Counted from the first letter of the stretch, positions 9,004 to 17,730 are shown. The stretch is DNA of 64,000 nt from a virus (IMGVR_UViG_3300033149_004104:1-64000); one strand, 5' to 3'. Notes: generated by a model not told the origin, from the sequence alone. Numbers and translations: made by a program.

Positions 9004-9006
9004 TTT

Positions 9007-11052
9007 GTGAATAAAGAAATTTATGAATATTTGTCTCCATACCTATCAGATGATAGTAGTATACTTTTAAAAGAAGGCTATCTAGATGATAATATTAATG
9101 ATATTCTTGATTATTTACAAGTATTGCTTACAGATACGTCAATTCCTGATAACGTTAAAGCCTATAAACTTAGGAATCTATGGCAATTATTCTACAGGAT
9201 AAGACCTCCTACGGTAGAAGAGTTTCTTACTCCAAAGTGGATAGGCGTAATCGCAGACAAGATATATCCACAAGTAAAGGAGGCATTTAAACAGTACATG
9301 CAGCCATTAAATGGAAAAAGGGTATTGGCGTTAAGCACCTGTATTGGATGGGGAAAAACGACCCTGTCTACACTTATAGCAACATATATTGTTGTTCATT
9401 TGCATTATATGAAAAATCCGAAACGATTTTTTAATCTCAATGAAATAGGGGCTATTGTAATTGCTCTTATGAGCTTCACACAAAGGAAGGTAAACCAGTT
9501 ATTACTCCAGCCATTTTATACCTTGTTGAAATCTTCTCCAATGTTTGAAAGGGTATGGAGGGAGGACAGACTTGAAATTAAACAGAAAGAAATCGGTGAT
9601 AAAAAAATAGCCTATACAAGTGCGGGTAGAATGGGCGCTTTCCAATTTAGTAGAGATATTCATATAACAATTGCAAGCAGTAGAGAAGATTTGCTCGGTA
9701 TGAATATTATCTTAGGAATTGTTTCAGAAATTTCCTTTTGGATTAATCGTGGAATAGCTATTGAGGAGATTTGGGGGGCGTTTTCGGATATGAGAGAAAG
9801 AGTTAACTCACGATTTGCTCATCGATATTTAAGTGGAGTTATATTAGACAGCTCCCCATTAGATCTTTCTACATCCCCTATTGATAAGTGGATTTATGAG
9901 GGGGACGCTCAAACCGATCCTGAAGTACTCATCATAAATGCTAAGCATTGGGATATGTTTCCTGAAAAATACCCAAAGTGGCAGAAAACAAATCAAACTA
10001 TTCCGGTTTTTAAAGGAGATGCAGCGAGGCCTCCAAAAGTATTAAATGATGAAGAGTATGAACGATATGCAAAAGAAGAGATAATAGAATTCCCGATTGA
10101 TATGGTGGAAGCATTGAAAAACTCAACGGGGTTAAAAAGAGTAGTAGCTGATTTTGCAGGATGGCCTGCAGGAAGTCTTCCAAAGTTGATAGATGATAAA
10201 AGAGTGGTTGAAAATATTTTTACAAATAAACTTAATAATGTTTATACCTCTATTGTAGCGCCGGACGATAAAGACCCTGAAAAATTAATATGGTACAAAG
10301 TAAGGGACTTGTTCTTTATTAAATCAGGACGTTGTTATGAGTTTTATAGGGCCCCTCATGCATTACGTACAATTCATATTGATTTAGCTGAAAGCGGTGA
10401 TATGGCTTGTATAAGCATGTGCCATTTAGAGATTGATATTGATTCGGGTTCAAATATTGTAGTAGGAGATTTTACGATACCAATATCCCCCGAAAAGTCT
10501 AAAATAAATCTTGACGCTGTATGCAATTTTATACTCGATTTAAAAAAAGAAGGGCATATAAGTTTTTATAAAGTTACTGCAGATCAATATCAAAGTAGTG
10601 CTCTTTTACAAAGATTAAAACGGAATAATATAGAAGTTGACAAATTATCAGTTGATAGAGATACCACTCCCTACAGAGTGGTTATTAGTTGGATATATAA
10701 TAATAGAATCAGAATTGGAAGAAATGTTATTCTTAAGAATAATTTACTTTCACTTGTTGAAGTAAAAAATGAAAGGGGGAGAACAAAAATAGATCATACT
10801 AATGGTCGAATGGTGTATGAAGATAACGGTGATTGGAACAGATCATTAATGGGAATAAATGCAAAAGATGCAAGTGACAGTTTTGTTGGTAGTGCTTATA
10901 CTCTTATAGCAGAACTTGAAAATTCTATTCCACAATACACTTGGAGAGATGAACAATCTTTACAAAGTGATCAAAATGATGAAGATGTAGTTGATATGCC
11001 TATATTAGAAGAGTTACGTAAGAAGTTTAATTATATTTACTCTGATAATTAA
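9007..11052 (+). CDS. terL: Terminase large subunit (DNA packaging ATPase/nuclease)
   Basis: 681 residues. The ATPase domain has a Walker A-type C-I-G-W-G-K-T-T at 112-119 and a probable Walker B I-V-S-E-I-S-F near 240. The C-terminal RNase H-like nuclease begins with H-I-D-L-A-E-S-G-D near 456 and has a V-T-A-D-Q-Y motif near 520. TerL docks on the portal and pumps DNA into the prohead, cutting concatemers. The start is GTG; there is no clear Shine-Dalgarno and the late motif abuts it, so leaderless or coupled initiation is likely. No small terminase was recognised in the window. Confidence 0.92.
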   Translation: MNKEIYEYLSPYLSDDSSILLKEGYLDDNINDILDYLQVLLTDTSIPDNVKAYKLRNLWQLFYRIRPPTVEEFLTPKWIGVIADKIYPQVKEAFKQYMQPLNGKRVLALSTCIGWGKTTLSTLIATYIVVHLHYMKNPKRFFNLNEIGAIVIALMSFTQRKVNQLLLQPFYTLLKSSPMFERVWREDRLEIKQKEIGDKKIAYTSAGRMGAFQFSRDIHITIASSREDLLGMNIILGIVSEISFWINRGIAIEEIWGAFSDMRERVNSRFAHRYLSGVILDSSPLDLSTSPIDKWIYEGDAQTDPEVLIINAKHWDMFPEKYPKWQKTNQTIPVFKGDAARPPKVLNDEEYERYAKEEIIEFPIDMVEALKNSTGLKRVVADFAGWPAGSLPKLIDDKRVVENIFTNKLNNVYTSIVAPDDKDPEKLIWYKVRDLFFIKSGRCYEFYRAPHALRTIHIDLAESGDMACISMCHLEIDIDSGSNIVVGDFTIPISPEKSKINLDAVCNFILDLKKEGHISFYKVTADQYQSSALLQRLKRNNIEVDKLSVDRDTTPYRVVISWIYNNRIRIGRNVILKNNLLSLVEVKNERGRTKIDHTNGRMVYEDNGDWNRSLMGINAKDASDSFVGSAYTLIAELENSIPQYTWRDEQSLQSDQNDEDVVDMPILEELRKKFNYIYSDN

Positions 11053-11094
11053 ATTTTTTTATAAAAAAATTTATATTTTATATACGGGAGAGTT

Positions 11095-11445
11095 ATGAAA
11101 GTAAATAAAGAAGGTAAAGAAATATTAGAAAGAATACATTTAATATCGGGAGTTAAAAAAGATGATGTAATTAGTGTATTGGAATCGTTATCGATTCTTA
11201 TTGTTTTAAACTATCTTAATAATGATGATACTTATATCCCATTTATTGGAAATTGTCATTTAGAATATAAAGGTGATAAAGTAATAGATGGGAAAGCAGA
11301 AGCTGTAGTAAAATGTATCTTTAGTGTAGATGATTTTCTTCTCCGTAACATCGGCCAAATAGAAGATGGTATTTCGGTTGATGCAGAAAAAATTCTTAAA
11401 AGGAAGATTTACTCTACATTAGGCGAATATCTAAACAAGGAGTAA
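11095..11445 (+). CDS. Hypothetical protein next to terL
   Basis: 116 residues. It begins with a helical segment S-G-V-K-K-D-D-V-I followed by a P-F-I-G-N-C-H-L beta-hairpin-like region, faintly like the start of HU/IHF-type DNA-binding proteins, then a charged C-terminal helix. I would not assign HU from this. The ATG follows CGGGAGAG. It lies between terL and the helicase loader. Confidence 0.6.
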   Translation: MKVNKEGKEILERIHLISGVKKDDVISVLESLSILIVLNYLNNDDTYIPFIGNCHLEYKGDKVIDGKAEAVVKCIFSVDDFLLRNIGQIEDGISVDAEKILKRKIYSTLGEYLNKE

Positions 11446-11485
11446 TAATTAAAAATTTTTAAAGAAAAAGAGATACTTTTGAAAA

Positions 11486-12229
11486 ATGAAACTACCGAAA
11501 TTTAGACCTTGTGTAAAGTGTGATAACGGATACATATATAGTACAAATTCATTTAATGAACCTGTAGTTACAATTTGCTCATGTTTACAGAAATATCAGT
11601 ATCAAATAAATCTGTTACAGAAATTAGAAAAAGCCAATATATTTCCTTCTCAATTTCTCTTGAAATATGATATAGATAACGATTATATCGGGCCTGATAA
11701 ACAAGGTAATATACCAAAATTGAAAAAATTTATAAGGGAATTTAAGGACACTTTTTATGATAAAACTCTGTATATATACGGAAAAGTTGGAACTCAAAAA
11801 ACAACAGTTGCTAATTGGATAGCAAAAGAGTTGATAGAGAAAGGCGTAAGTGTTTATTTTACTTTTTTAAATGATTTAATAAAAGAATTGCAAGAAAATA
11901 CTTTTAGTGAACTTGATTTGGAAGATAAATACTATGATTGTGATTGTCTTATTATAGACAGAGCTTTTGGTAGGGATAAAGTTACCATTTATAAAAGTGG
12001 ATATCAAATTCCGTTCTTAGATAATTTCCTTCGTAGAAGAATAGATCAATTAAATAAAGCAACTATTATTATATCAAATGATGCAATAGAGAATATATCT
12101 AAGAATGGATTTAACGAGGATATTCAAAGTTTGATCGAAAGAAAAACGAAACCGATTAAGTCAGTTTTTCTTTTTGAAGATTATTATGGAATTAAAGATG
12201 ATTTTGGAACATTAAAGTTATGGGAATAA
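11486..12229 (+). CDS. Helicase loader / DnaC-like AAA+ ATPase
   Basis: 247 residues. An N-terminal zinc-binding region (C-x2-C ... C-S-C, residues 9-32) precedes a P-loop Y-G-K-V-G-T-Q-K-T-T around residues 98-107. Walker B is C-L-I-I-D near residue 153 and sensor-like I-I-I-S-N-D near 195. The N-terminal cysteines plus DnaC-type ATPase and the position 1 bp before a DnaB-type helicase fit a replicative helicase loader. No strong Shine-Dalgarno is visible; GAGA lies about 17 nt upstream of the ATG. Confidence 0.82.
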   Translation: MKLPKFRPCVKCDNGYIYSTNSFNEPVVTICSCLQKYQYQINLLQKLEKANIFPSQFLLKYDIDNDYIGPDKQGNIPKLKKFIREFKDTFYDKTLYIYGKVGTQKTTVANWIAKELIEKGVSVYFTFLNDLIKELQENTFSELDLEDKYYDCDCLIIDRAFGRDKVTIYKSGYQIPFLDNFLRRRIDQLNKATIIISNDAIENISKNGFNEDIQSLIERKTKPIKSVFLFEDYYGIKDDFGTLKLWE

Positions 12230-12230
12230 T

Positions 12231-13652
12231 ATGAACGAAAAAAGTATTGTTTATCTTGAACAAAATATATTATCGTGTTGTATTGAAAATCCTAGATATA
12301 TTTTTGATATTGATAGTAAGTTTTTTTTATCCGAAGAAGGGGCTGAGTTATTTAAAACATTTAAGAATCTTTATATTCGGGATTTACCAATTAATAAAAG
12401 AAATATTTTAATTGATTTAAGCAAAAAAAATAAATCAATACAAGAAACTATTATTGATAGTTTATTTGATCTTAATGTTGAAAAAGATGAGTCAAATTTT
12501 CAAAAATACCTTAAAGATTTAAAAGAGCAACGATTTAAGTTTAATGTTATAAAACAAATAATTCCTAGTATGCTTAAAGAAAGCTCTAAAGCAGAGGTTT
12601 CAATTGGCGAAATAACCGAACTTGTTCAAAGTATACAAGAAGAACTTTATGAATTAAATAAGAAAGAAACAAAGTTGTATACTCCTGATCGTATGTTTAG
12701 TGATTATGAATTAACTTTGTATTCAAGGCAGGATACTGTATTTGATTATAGTACAGGCGATAGTTATTTAGATAGCATGCTATTAGAAAAATTCCAACCA
12801 GGAAGAATAACAACAATATTTGGCCCTAGCGGAGTGGGTAAAAGTGCTTTTGCCTTATTTCTTGTAAATAGACAGATGCATAAGATGATTCCTAGTATGT
12901 ATTTCACTCTTGAAATGACGTACGAATCTACTATGGATAGATTAGTTGCACAAATATTAAATATTCCTGTAAAAGAACTATACCCACAAATATATAGTAG
13001 AGATAACATTGAAGAGGTAAATCATTCAATTATTCAACAGGTAAGAGAGTTAAAAGAAAGATTTAAAGATTCGCAATTTTTTGAGCTTATTGAAGAGGAT
13101 TCTTTGTACATTCATAATATTGAATCACTGATACGGGATTTTAAAGTTAAAAGTAAAGTTGATTATGTAATCGTAACGATTGATTTGTTAACTATGTTAA
13201 AAGAATTTAACGAGGGAAGTAAAAGTAAAGCGGATAAATATGAAGATGCTATGAATTTATTACATGAGATGGCAAGAAGAAATAATGTTCATATAGTGGG
13301 GGTAGTGCAGGGAAGAAGACAGAATGAAAGAGTTAATATTACAAGCATAGATCAATTAGAAAGATTTAGACCCCAATCACAAGAAATAAAAAATTCGGGG
13401 GCTATTTATGAAAGATCACGAACAATATTGGGCATATTTAGAAAGAAGCACTTTGCTAATTTATATCTTCCAAATGATCCTAATACATCTATAATGCCAG
13501 ATATAATGGAAATTGATATTTTAAAACAGAACATGGGGGCAACAGGACGTATAAACTATTTGTTTGAACCTGAAACATATAGATTTATGAAAATTGTAGA
13601 TAATGTAGAAGAGATAGAAAATTCAGGAGAGGGAAATGAAGATATTAGTTAA
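12231..13652 (+). CDS. dnaB: Replicative DNA helicase (DnaB-like)
   Basis: 473 residues. The N-terminal helical domain (about 1-130) begins I-V-Y-L-E-Q-N-I-L as in DnaB/T4 gp41 relatives. A RecA-like domain has Walker A G-P-S-G-V-G-K-S at about 198-205, then F-T-L-E-M-T, and a V-V-Q-G-R-R segment at the usual DnaB motif 3 position. It forms a hexameric ring that unwinds DNA ahead of the phage replisome. It follows the loader by one base. The C-terminal tail is acidic. Confidence 0.9.
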   Translation: MNEKSIVYLEQNILSCCIENPRYIFDIDSKFFLSEEGAELFKTFKNLYIRDLPINKRNILIDLSKKNKSIQETIIDSLFDLNVEKDESNFQKYLKDLKEQRFKFNVIKQIIPSMLKESSKAEVSIGEITELVQSIQEELYELNKKETKLYTPDRMFSDYELTLYSRQDTVFDYSTGDSYLDSMLLEKFQPGRITTIFGPSGVGKSAFALFLVNRQMHKMIPSMYFTLEMTYESTMDRLVAQILNIPVKELYPQIYSRDNIEEVNHSIIQQVRELKERFKDSQFFELIEEDSLYIHNIESLIRDFKVKSKVDYVIVTIDLLTMLKEFNEGSKSKADKYEDAMNLLHEMARRNNVHIVGVVQGRRQNERVNITSIDQLERFRPQSQEIKNSGAIYERSRTILGIFRKKHFANLYLPNDPNTSIMPDIMEIDILKQNMGATGRINYLFEPETYRFMKIVDNVEEIENSGEGNEDIS

Positions 13653-13712
13653 AAAATTTTTAAAAAAAATTTATATTATAATTAAAGAAAAATCTTTTTA
13701 AGGAGTGTAAAA

Positions 13713-14570
13713 ATGAATAATTTTAATTCTGTACAAGGACTTGATCTTAATCAAGTCAAACAAAGTATAGCGTTTCCTATTTCACGTATGGATTTAGTAA
13801 CAGAAAATCCACATGAGGAAACAAAATTTCAACTAGTACGGAGGGAAGATACGGGGAGGAAGTTAGGTATTATTAGAAAAAATCATCCCACTATTCCATA
13901 TCCGGATGTTATGGATTGGCTTACTGCTGAATTTGATAACGCTGAAGTAGTATATAAACTTCGAGATTCGGTAGTAAAAAATGATGGGTCATTATTTCAA
14001 GAATATCTTTTTGATTACAATATTGAACCGCCAGATGGTGAGGATATCTCCCCTCTTGTTATAGTAAAATCAAGTTACGTAGGCCCCCCGCTTGATATAT
14101 ACTTCGGCACCTATCGATTTGTGTGTAGTAATGGAGTAATAACAGGGGAAACAATTGAAAAAATTCACATTAATGCACGATCCTCCGATATTCTTAATTC
14201 ATCTATTCGAGATGATATAAGAGTGTCCTTAGATAAATTTGAAAGAGTAGCGGGGCTGTATAAAAATCTTACTCATGAAAAATTTAATCCATATCTTAAT
14301 GCAGTCATTGCCAATATGTATATTTCAACTGGAGTTAAGAAAGTAATTCTTAAAGAACTTCAAAAACAAGGCAGTGTTGAATTATTAAAAGAAAAAATTA
14401 AAGCTGAAGACTTTAATGAAAATTTTAGAGAAAATCTATTCAATATAATAAATGAAATTACCGCATGGGAATTTTACAATATTGTAACTAATATTGCCAC
14501 AAGAAAGAGTAATACTGTAGCGGCTCGATTAGGAAATTACATAAATATTTCTAAGGTATTTAGAATTTAA
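13713..14570 (+). CDS. DUF932-like phage/plasmid protein
   Basis: 285 residues. The central Y-R-F-V-C-S-N-G-V-I-T-G motif (about residues 134-145) is the hallmark I associate with DUF932-type phage/plasmid proteins. It is followed by a long helical C-terminal half. The family has no firmly established function. A strong AAGGAG precedes the ATG, and the upstream AT-rich gap may hold a promoter. It ends 8 bp before the tmRNA-like RNA gene. Confidence 0.72.
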   Translation: MNNFNSVQGLDLNQVKQSIAFPISRMDLVTENPHEETKFQLVRREDTGRKLGIIRKNHPTIPYPDVMDWLTAEFDNAEVVYKLRDSVVKNDGSLFQEYLFDYNIEPPDGEDISPLVIVKSSYVGPPLDIYFGTYRFVCSNGVITGETIEKIHINARSSDILNSSIRDDIRVSLDKFERVAGLYKNLTHEKFNPYLNAVIANMYISTGVKKVILKELQKQGSVELLKEKIKAEDFNENFRENLFNIINEITAWEFYNIVTNIATRKSNTVAARLGNYINISKVFRI

Positions 14571-14578
14571 ATAGAATT

Positions 14579-14690
14579 GGGGATGCAATTGGTTCGACTG
14601 TTAAAATAACACGGGGAGAGATACGATGCTCTCCCCGTGCTTTAAAAGACGACTTTAACTAGGACGAGGGTTCAAGGCCCTCCATCTCCA
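14579..14690 (+). ncRNA. ssrA: Minimal tmRNA-like RNA (tRNA-Ala-like domain, no normal messenger domain)
   Basis: The acceptor stem pairs G-G-G-G-A-T-G (14579-14585) with C-A-T-C-T-C-C (14683-14689). Its third pair is G·U, the alanine identity element G3·U70, and A14690 is the discriminator. The D-loop region G-G-T-T-C-G-A-C-T-G matches the tmRNA consensus and has no D stem. The T arm is G-A-G-G-G / loop T-T-C-A-A-G-G / C-C-C-T-C (14666-14682), preceded by G-G-A-C as in bacterial tmRNA. A P2-like helix pairs G-T-T-A-A-A (14600-14605) with T-T-T-A-A-C (14654-14659). Inside is only an 11-bp perfect hairpin (14610-14620 with 14629-14639). CCA is not encoded. Normal tmRNA is about three times longer. 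Confidence 0.8.
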
Positions 14691-14706
14691 AAAGTAGAGA
14701 AGTAAT

Positions 14707-14967
14707 ATGGTGTGTTTAGAGGATAAAGATAAAGATACTGCACTTACAAAAGTGGCGATAGGATTTACTCAAGCCGGCAATACTTTAGGAACTACTTCAG
14801 ATATGGAGGAGTTAACATTGGAGGTGGAAAGTCAGTATGGCGATATTTCTAAGGGGGGACTTTTTTTTGTTCTAAGAACTAATACAGGATGGAGTTTTGA
14901 TAATATTAACGATATTGAACAAACGATAAGAAAATTATGGAGTAAATTAAAAAATATAAAAATTTAA
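14707..14967 (+). CDS. Hypothetical protein after the tmRNA-like gene
   Basis: 86 residues starting at an ATG 16 bp after the RNA gene, with a weak AGAGAAG ribosome site. It has a soluble mixed composition: T-K-V-A-I-G-F-T-Q-A-G-N near residue 20 and a lysine-rich C-terminus. No family recognised. If the RNA is cut from a longer transcript, this gene could share it. Confidence 0.6.
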   Translation: MVCLEDKDKDTALTKVAIGFTQAGNTLGTTSDMEELTLEVESQYGDISKGGLFFVLRTNTGWSFDNINDIEQTIRKLWSKLKNIKI

Positions 14968-14986
14968 ATTTTTAAATAAAAAATTG

Positions 14987-15018
14987 AACCACATACTAAT
15001 ATATTGTAAAAGGTGGTT
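14987..15018 (+). promoter_or_regulatory. Late-promoter motif inside a hairpin that covers the ribosome site
   Basis: AACCAC (14987-14992) pairs with GTGGTT (15013-15018). The loop contains TACTAATATAT (14994-15004). The 3' arm overlaps AGGTGG, the ribosome binding site of the gene at 15022. Transcripts started in the loop would lack the 5' arm and leave the site free. Confidence 0.5.
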
Positions 15019-15021
15019 TTT

Positions 15022-15456
15022 ATGCTTAAGGCGATTGTAACAGGATCAAAAAATTTTAGTGATTATAAATTTCTCGAGGATATAATTGATGAAGTTTTAT
15101 TTGAGATATACGTTTTTTCAAAAGGATTTAATTATGTTGAAATAGTGTCAGGAACATCTTCTAAAGGGGTTGACAGTCTTAGTGTACAGTATGCAAAGAG
15201 TAGAAATTATCAAATTAAACAATTTCCAGTACAATGGGATTTATATGGTAGAAGAGCGGGAATATTACGCAACAATGAAATGGCAAAGTATTTATACAGA
15301 AATATATACGAGCACAAAGGGCTTGGAATTTGTATATGTTTTTGGGATGAAAAAAGTAAAGGCACTGCCAATATGATTGATACTGCAAAGCAGTATAATA
15401 TTCCTACTTATGTAATAAATTATAATTCCCTAGAATGGGATGAGGAGGAAATATAA
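15022..15456 (+). CDS. SLOG-superfamily protein (YspA/DUF2493-like)
   Basis: 144 residues from ATG 15022, chosen over an in-frame GTG at 15013 because that GTG lies within the AGGTGG ribosome site. The N-terminus A-I-V-T-G-S-K-N-F, the central V-S-G-T-S-S-K-G-V-D and C-terminal F-W-D-E-K-S-K-G-T follow the YspA-like SLOG pattern, a Rossmann-like fold proposed to bind nucleotide-derived ligands. Its role in phages is not established. It is followed by a TAATG overlap with the next small gene. Confidence 0.8.
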   Translation: MLKAIVTGSKNFSDYKFLEDIIDEVLFEIYVFSKGFNYVEIVSGTSSKGVDSLSVQYAKSRNYQIKQFPVQWDLYGRRAGILRNNEMAKYLYRNIYEHKGLGICICFWDEKSKGTANMIDTAKQYNIPTYVINYNSLEWDEEEI

Positions 15457-15596
15457 TGGGAGATAAGGTGAAACTTAATGAAAAAGAAATAACTCGAGAA
15501 GAATTAGAAAAAAAGAAAGAAGAGATCGCAAACATGTCAGGAGCTCGAATAGTTGAAGTCCGACCCGGAGAATTCAAGATTAGACTTTACGATTAA
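15456..15596 (+). CDS. Small protein, 46 aa
   Basis: The ATG overlaps the preceding TAA (T-A-A-T-G) and sits 10 nt after GAGGAGG-like sequence. The frame encodes K-V-K-L-N-E-K-E-I-T-R-E-E-L, a short charged helix, and ends G-E-F-K-I-R-L-Y-D. Short proteins with this layout occur in other large phages, from memory. Function unknown. The start overlap and ribosome site make it a credible gene despite its size. Confidence 0.65.
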   Translation: MGDKVKLNEKEITREELEKKKEEIANMSGARIVEVRPGEFKIRLYD

Positions 15597-15624
15597 TTTT
15601 TTTTTAAAAAGGAAATCAGAAAAC

Positions 15625-16002
15625 ATGGAAAAAAAAGAAGAAAAAAATAGAATAAAAAAATTTGAAAATGATCCGCCTAAAAATTTATATTCTAGACTTG
15701 CATATCGATACCTTTTTAATAGATTAAAGACGTATATTCGAATTGTTATGGTGCATAAAAAAACTGAAGAAGAAGCAAAAGCTGAAATATATCGACATCT
15801 TGTTCGCTATATGCTTAAAATACAAGAATGTATAGATCAATTTGAAAAGGATTTAGAAAATTTATTAGAGGATGGCGACAGAGTTTATTTTCCATTAGAA
15901 GAGGAATGTATAGAAAAGACGAATGGCAAAATTCAAATAGTTTCAGTTGGAAAAGATCAAATTCATAAATGGGTAAAAACTTATAAAAAAAATGAACAAT
16001 AA
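15625..16002 (+). CDS. Hypothetical helical protein
   Basis: 125 residues from ATG 15625 with AAAAAGGA upstream. A TTG-initiated extension further upstream is possible but would overlap the previous small gene. The protein is highly charged and helical (K-K-T-E-E-E-A-K-A-E-I), with a C-terminal V-S-V-G-K-D-Q-I-H-K-W segment. No family recognised. Confidence 0.65.
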   Translation: MEKKEEKNRIKKFENDPPKNLYSRLAYRYLFNRLKTYIRIVMVHKKTEEEAKAEIYRHLVRYMLKIQECIDQFEKDLENLLEDGDRVYFPLEEECIEKTNGKIQIVSVGKDQIHKWVKTYKKNEQ

Positions 16003-16061
16003 TAAAAAATTATCATAAAATGTATATATTAATATTAAAAATAAAACGGGGGTATCTAGAA

Positions 16062-16250
16062 ATGAAAAGAACGTTAAATGAAATAACCGCAATCATTAAA
16101 TTAAAGACCGATTTTGAAAAACTTAAAGCATTATTTATATTGTTGAATATCGATTTTGAAGTTGCTGGCAATAGTCTGCGCATAGAAAATAGAAGATTTG
16201 ATTTTGGACCAAAAACTGGAGATTTAACTAATATTGAAGATTGTGAATGA
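16062..16250 (+). CDS. Hypothetical small protein
   Basis: 62 residues from ATG 16062 behind ACGGGGG. An upstream in-frame ATG at 16020 lacks a ribosome site and is less likely. No motif recognised. The upstream gap contains TATATTAATATT, similar to the late-promoter family but with T in place of C. Confidence 0.55.
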   Translation: MKRTLNEITAIIKLKTDFEKLKALFILLNIDFEVAGNSLRIENRRFDFGPKTGDLTNIEDCE

Positions 16251-16278
16251 AAAAAAGAAAGATAGGAGTTAAAATAAT

Positions 16279-17229
16279 ATGAAAAATAAAATTATCATAT
16301 TCGGTGATGATCATATTCGATATGATGAGCCTTTCTTTAGCGCTAAAAAAGATTATTTTCAATGGGTAATACAGCAAGATTTTAATAATAAAGATAATAT
16401 AGCAATTCATGTTGGGGATTTGTTTCATAGTAATCATCCAACTCCTCGTGAGTATGATTTAGCGTATTGGTTTTTACAAAAGTTAAGATTTTCTAAAGTA
16501 TTTATTCTCTCGGGAAATGGTATACATGAATATAACAGAGTAAAAGAGACGTATGCTATAAAACCTCTTGATAGAATAGATAATGTAGAAATTATTATTA
16601 AACCACAGGAATCGAAGTTAGGTAATCTTAATATTTTATTCCTTCCATGGATTCCAAGTCGTTATTATAATGACATGACTATGAGGGAGTGGTATGAAGG
16701 TCTTCCAGAGAAAGAGTACGATTATATATTTGGACATTTTGCTCACAAAGAATTTTACGGAACTGAAATTGATATTTCCCAATTAAAAGGGAAAAAAAGA
16801 ATGGGGCATATCCATGTGCCTGATGATGAGTATGTTGGAGTAAATACAATTACAAGAGCAGATGAAAAAGGAATACATTGCAGGCTTAATTGTATTGATA
16901 TGTTTACAGGAGAGGAAGAACTTATCGAAATTCCCAAATTTTTAGACTATTATGAAGTAGAATACCCAAATAAATTGCCGGATAATATAGAAGCTCGATA
17001 TTCGATATGGACGGTTACTAATGCTCCATCAAAAGAAAAAGCTGAACAGAAGTACAGTTACATTTATATAAAGAATATTGTTCTAGATAATAAAAGTTTG
17101 TCCAGGAGCAATAATAAAAATACTAATATAACAGGAAAAAAAGCGTCAATAAGGGAATATTTTGATTTCTTTATACAGGACTATGGAATAAGTAAAGAAA
17201 TAGAAAAAAAATTAAGGAGTGTTATATGA
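16279..17229 (+). CDS. 47: Recombination endonuclease nuclease subunit (T4 gp47 / Mre11-SbcD family)
   Basis: 316 residues with the calcineurin-like phosphoesterase motifs in order. These are G-D-D-H (9-12), G-D-L-F-H (46-50), a modified G-N-x-x-H-E (79-84), F-G-H-F-A-H near 156 and G-H-I-H near 176. It should work with the Rad50-like protein at 2768-4804 to resect DNA ends. The third motif is normally G-N-H-D/E; here Gly-Ile is inserted between N and H. The stop region overlaps the start of the next gene by 4 bp. Confidence 0.88.
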   Translation: MKNKIIIFGDDHIRYDEPFFSAKKDYFQWVIQQDFNNKDNIAIHVGDLFHSNHPTPREYDLAYWFLQKLRFSKVFILSGNGIHEYNRVKETYAIKPLDRIDNVEIIIKPQESKLGNLNILFLPWIPSRYYNDMTMREWYEGLPEKEYDYIFGHFAHKEFYGTEIDISQLKGKKRMGHIHVPDDEYVGVNTITRADEKGIHCRLNCIDMFTGEEELIEIPKFLDYYEVEYPNKLPDNIEARYSIWTVTNAPSKEKAEQKYSYIYIKNIVLDNKSLSRSNNKNTNITGKKASIREYFDFFIQDYGISKEIEKKLRSVI

Positions 17230-17435
17230 TTGACATAAAAATAAGAGACGTGGAATTAGAGTTAACAGAGAAAGAGGCCTGGAATTTATATGATAATTTA
17301 AGTAAATTTTTTAAGGAAAAAGAAATGGGAAGTTATAAAAATTTATCGGATACTTCAAAAGATAATGAATTAAAGGTGGATTTGGAATGTTGGGGAAGCT
17401 CGAAAAGTCCATCTGTAAATTTGTATATTAAATAG
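17226..17435 (+). CDS. Hypothetical small protein
   Basis: 69 residues. The ATG overlaps the end of the gp47-like gene (A-T-A-T-G-A) and AAGGAG lies 8 nt upstream. A short beta-strand start (D-I-K-I-R-D-V-E-L-E-L) is followed by a helix T-E-K-E-A-W-N-L-Y. No family recognised. Probably translated with gp47. Confidence 0.6.
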   Translation: MIDIKIRDVELELTEKEAWNLYDNLSKFFKEKEMGSYKNLSDTSKDNELKVDLECWGSSKSPSVNLYIK

Positions 17436-17469
17436 CAACTATTAAGAGGGGAGGCATTAAAAGTTATTT

Positions 17470-17727
17470 ATGAAAGTATGTAGAGATTTTGAAGTAGGAA
17501 AGACAGCATATAGCTATAAATGTAAAATATGTGGATTAAACGAAGACCTTTACTATCACATGGACGAGGAAAGACCAAAGAGCTATCAATGTCCTATGTG
17601 TAAAACTAAAAATTCAATGTACAGAGTATATGGGAATAATAAAATTATTATTCCATTTCAATGGGGGACTACAGATAACGAGATAAAATTTGATAAAAGG
17701 CCGAGTAGAAGGAAACAATATTTTTGA
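17470..17727 (+). CDS. Zinc-ribbon protein
   Basis: 85 residues with C-K-I-C (about 18-21) and C-P-M-C (about 42-45), a zinc-ribbon spacing similar to FmdB-type regulators. The C-terminal tail is basic (R-P-S-R-R-K). It may bind nucleic acid or act as a small structural factor. GAGGGGAGG precedes the start. Confidence 0.7.
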   Translation: MKVCRDFEVGKTAYSYKCKICGLNEDLYYHMDEERPKSYQCPMCKTKNSMYRVYGNNKIIIPFQWGTTDNEIKFDKRPSRRKQYF

Positions 17728-17730
17728 TAA

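Noticed and set aside
11095-11445. HU/IHF-type histone-like protein
   Set aside because: Only the first helix-turn region is reminiscent; the P-F-I-G-N-C hairpin lacks the conserved arm sequence.
14579-14690. Ordinary tRNA gene or Rho-independent terminator
   Set aside because: There is no D stem or anticodon arm, so it is not a canonical tRNA. The 11-bp hairpin is not followed by a T tract, and the flanking halves pair as acceptor and T arm.
17121-17132. Late-promoter motif inside the gp47-like gene
   Set aside because: TACTAATATAAC matches well, but it encodes part of the protein and no ribosome site with a new start follows at the expected distance; kept as chance, though it could serve the genes at 17226 and 17470.
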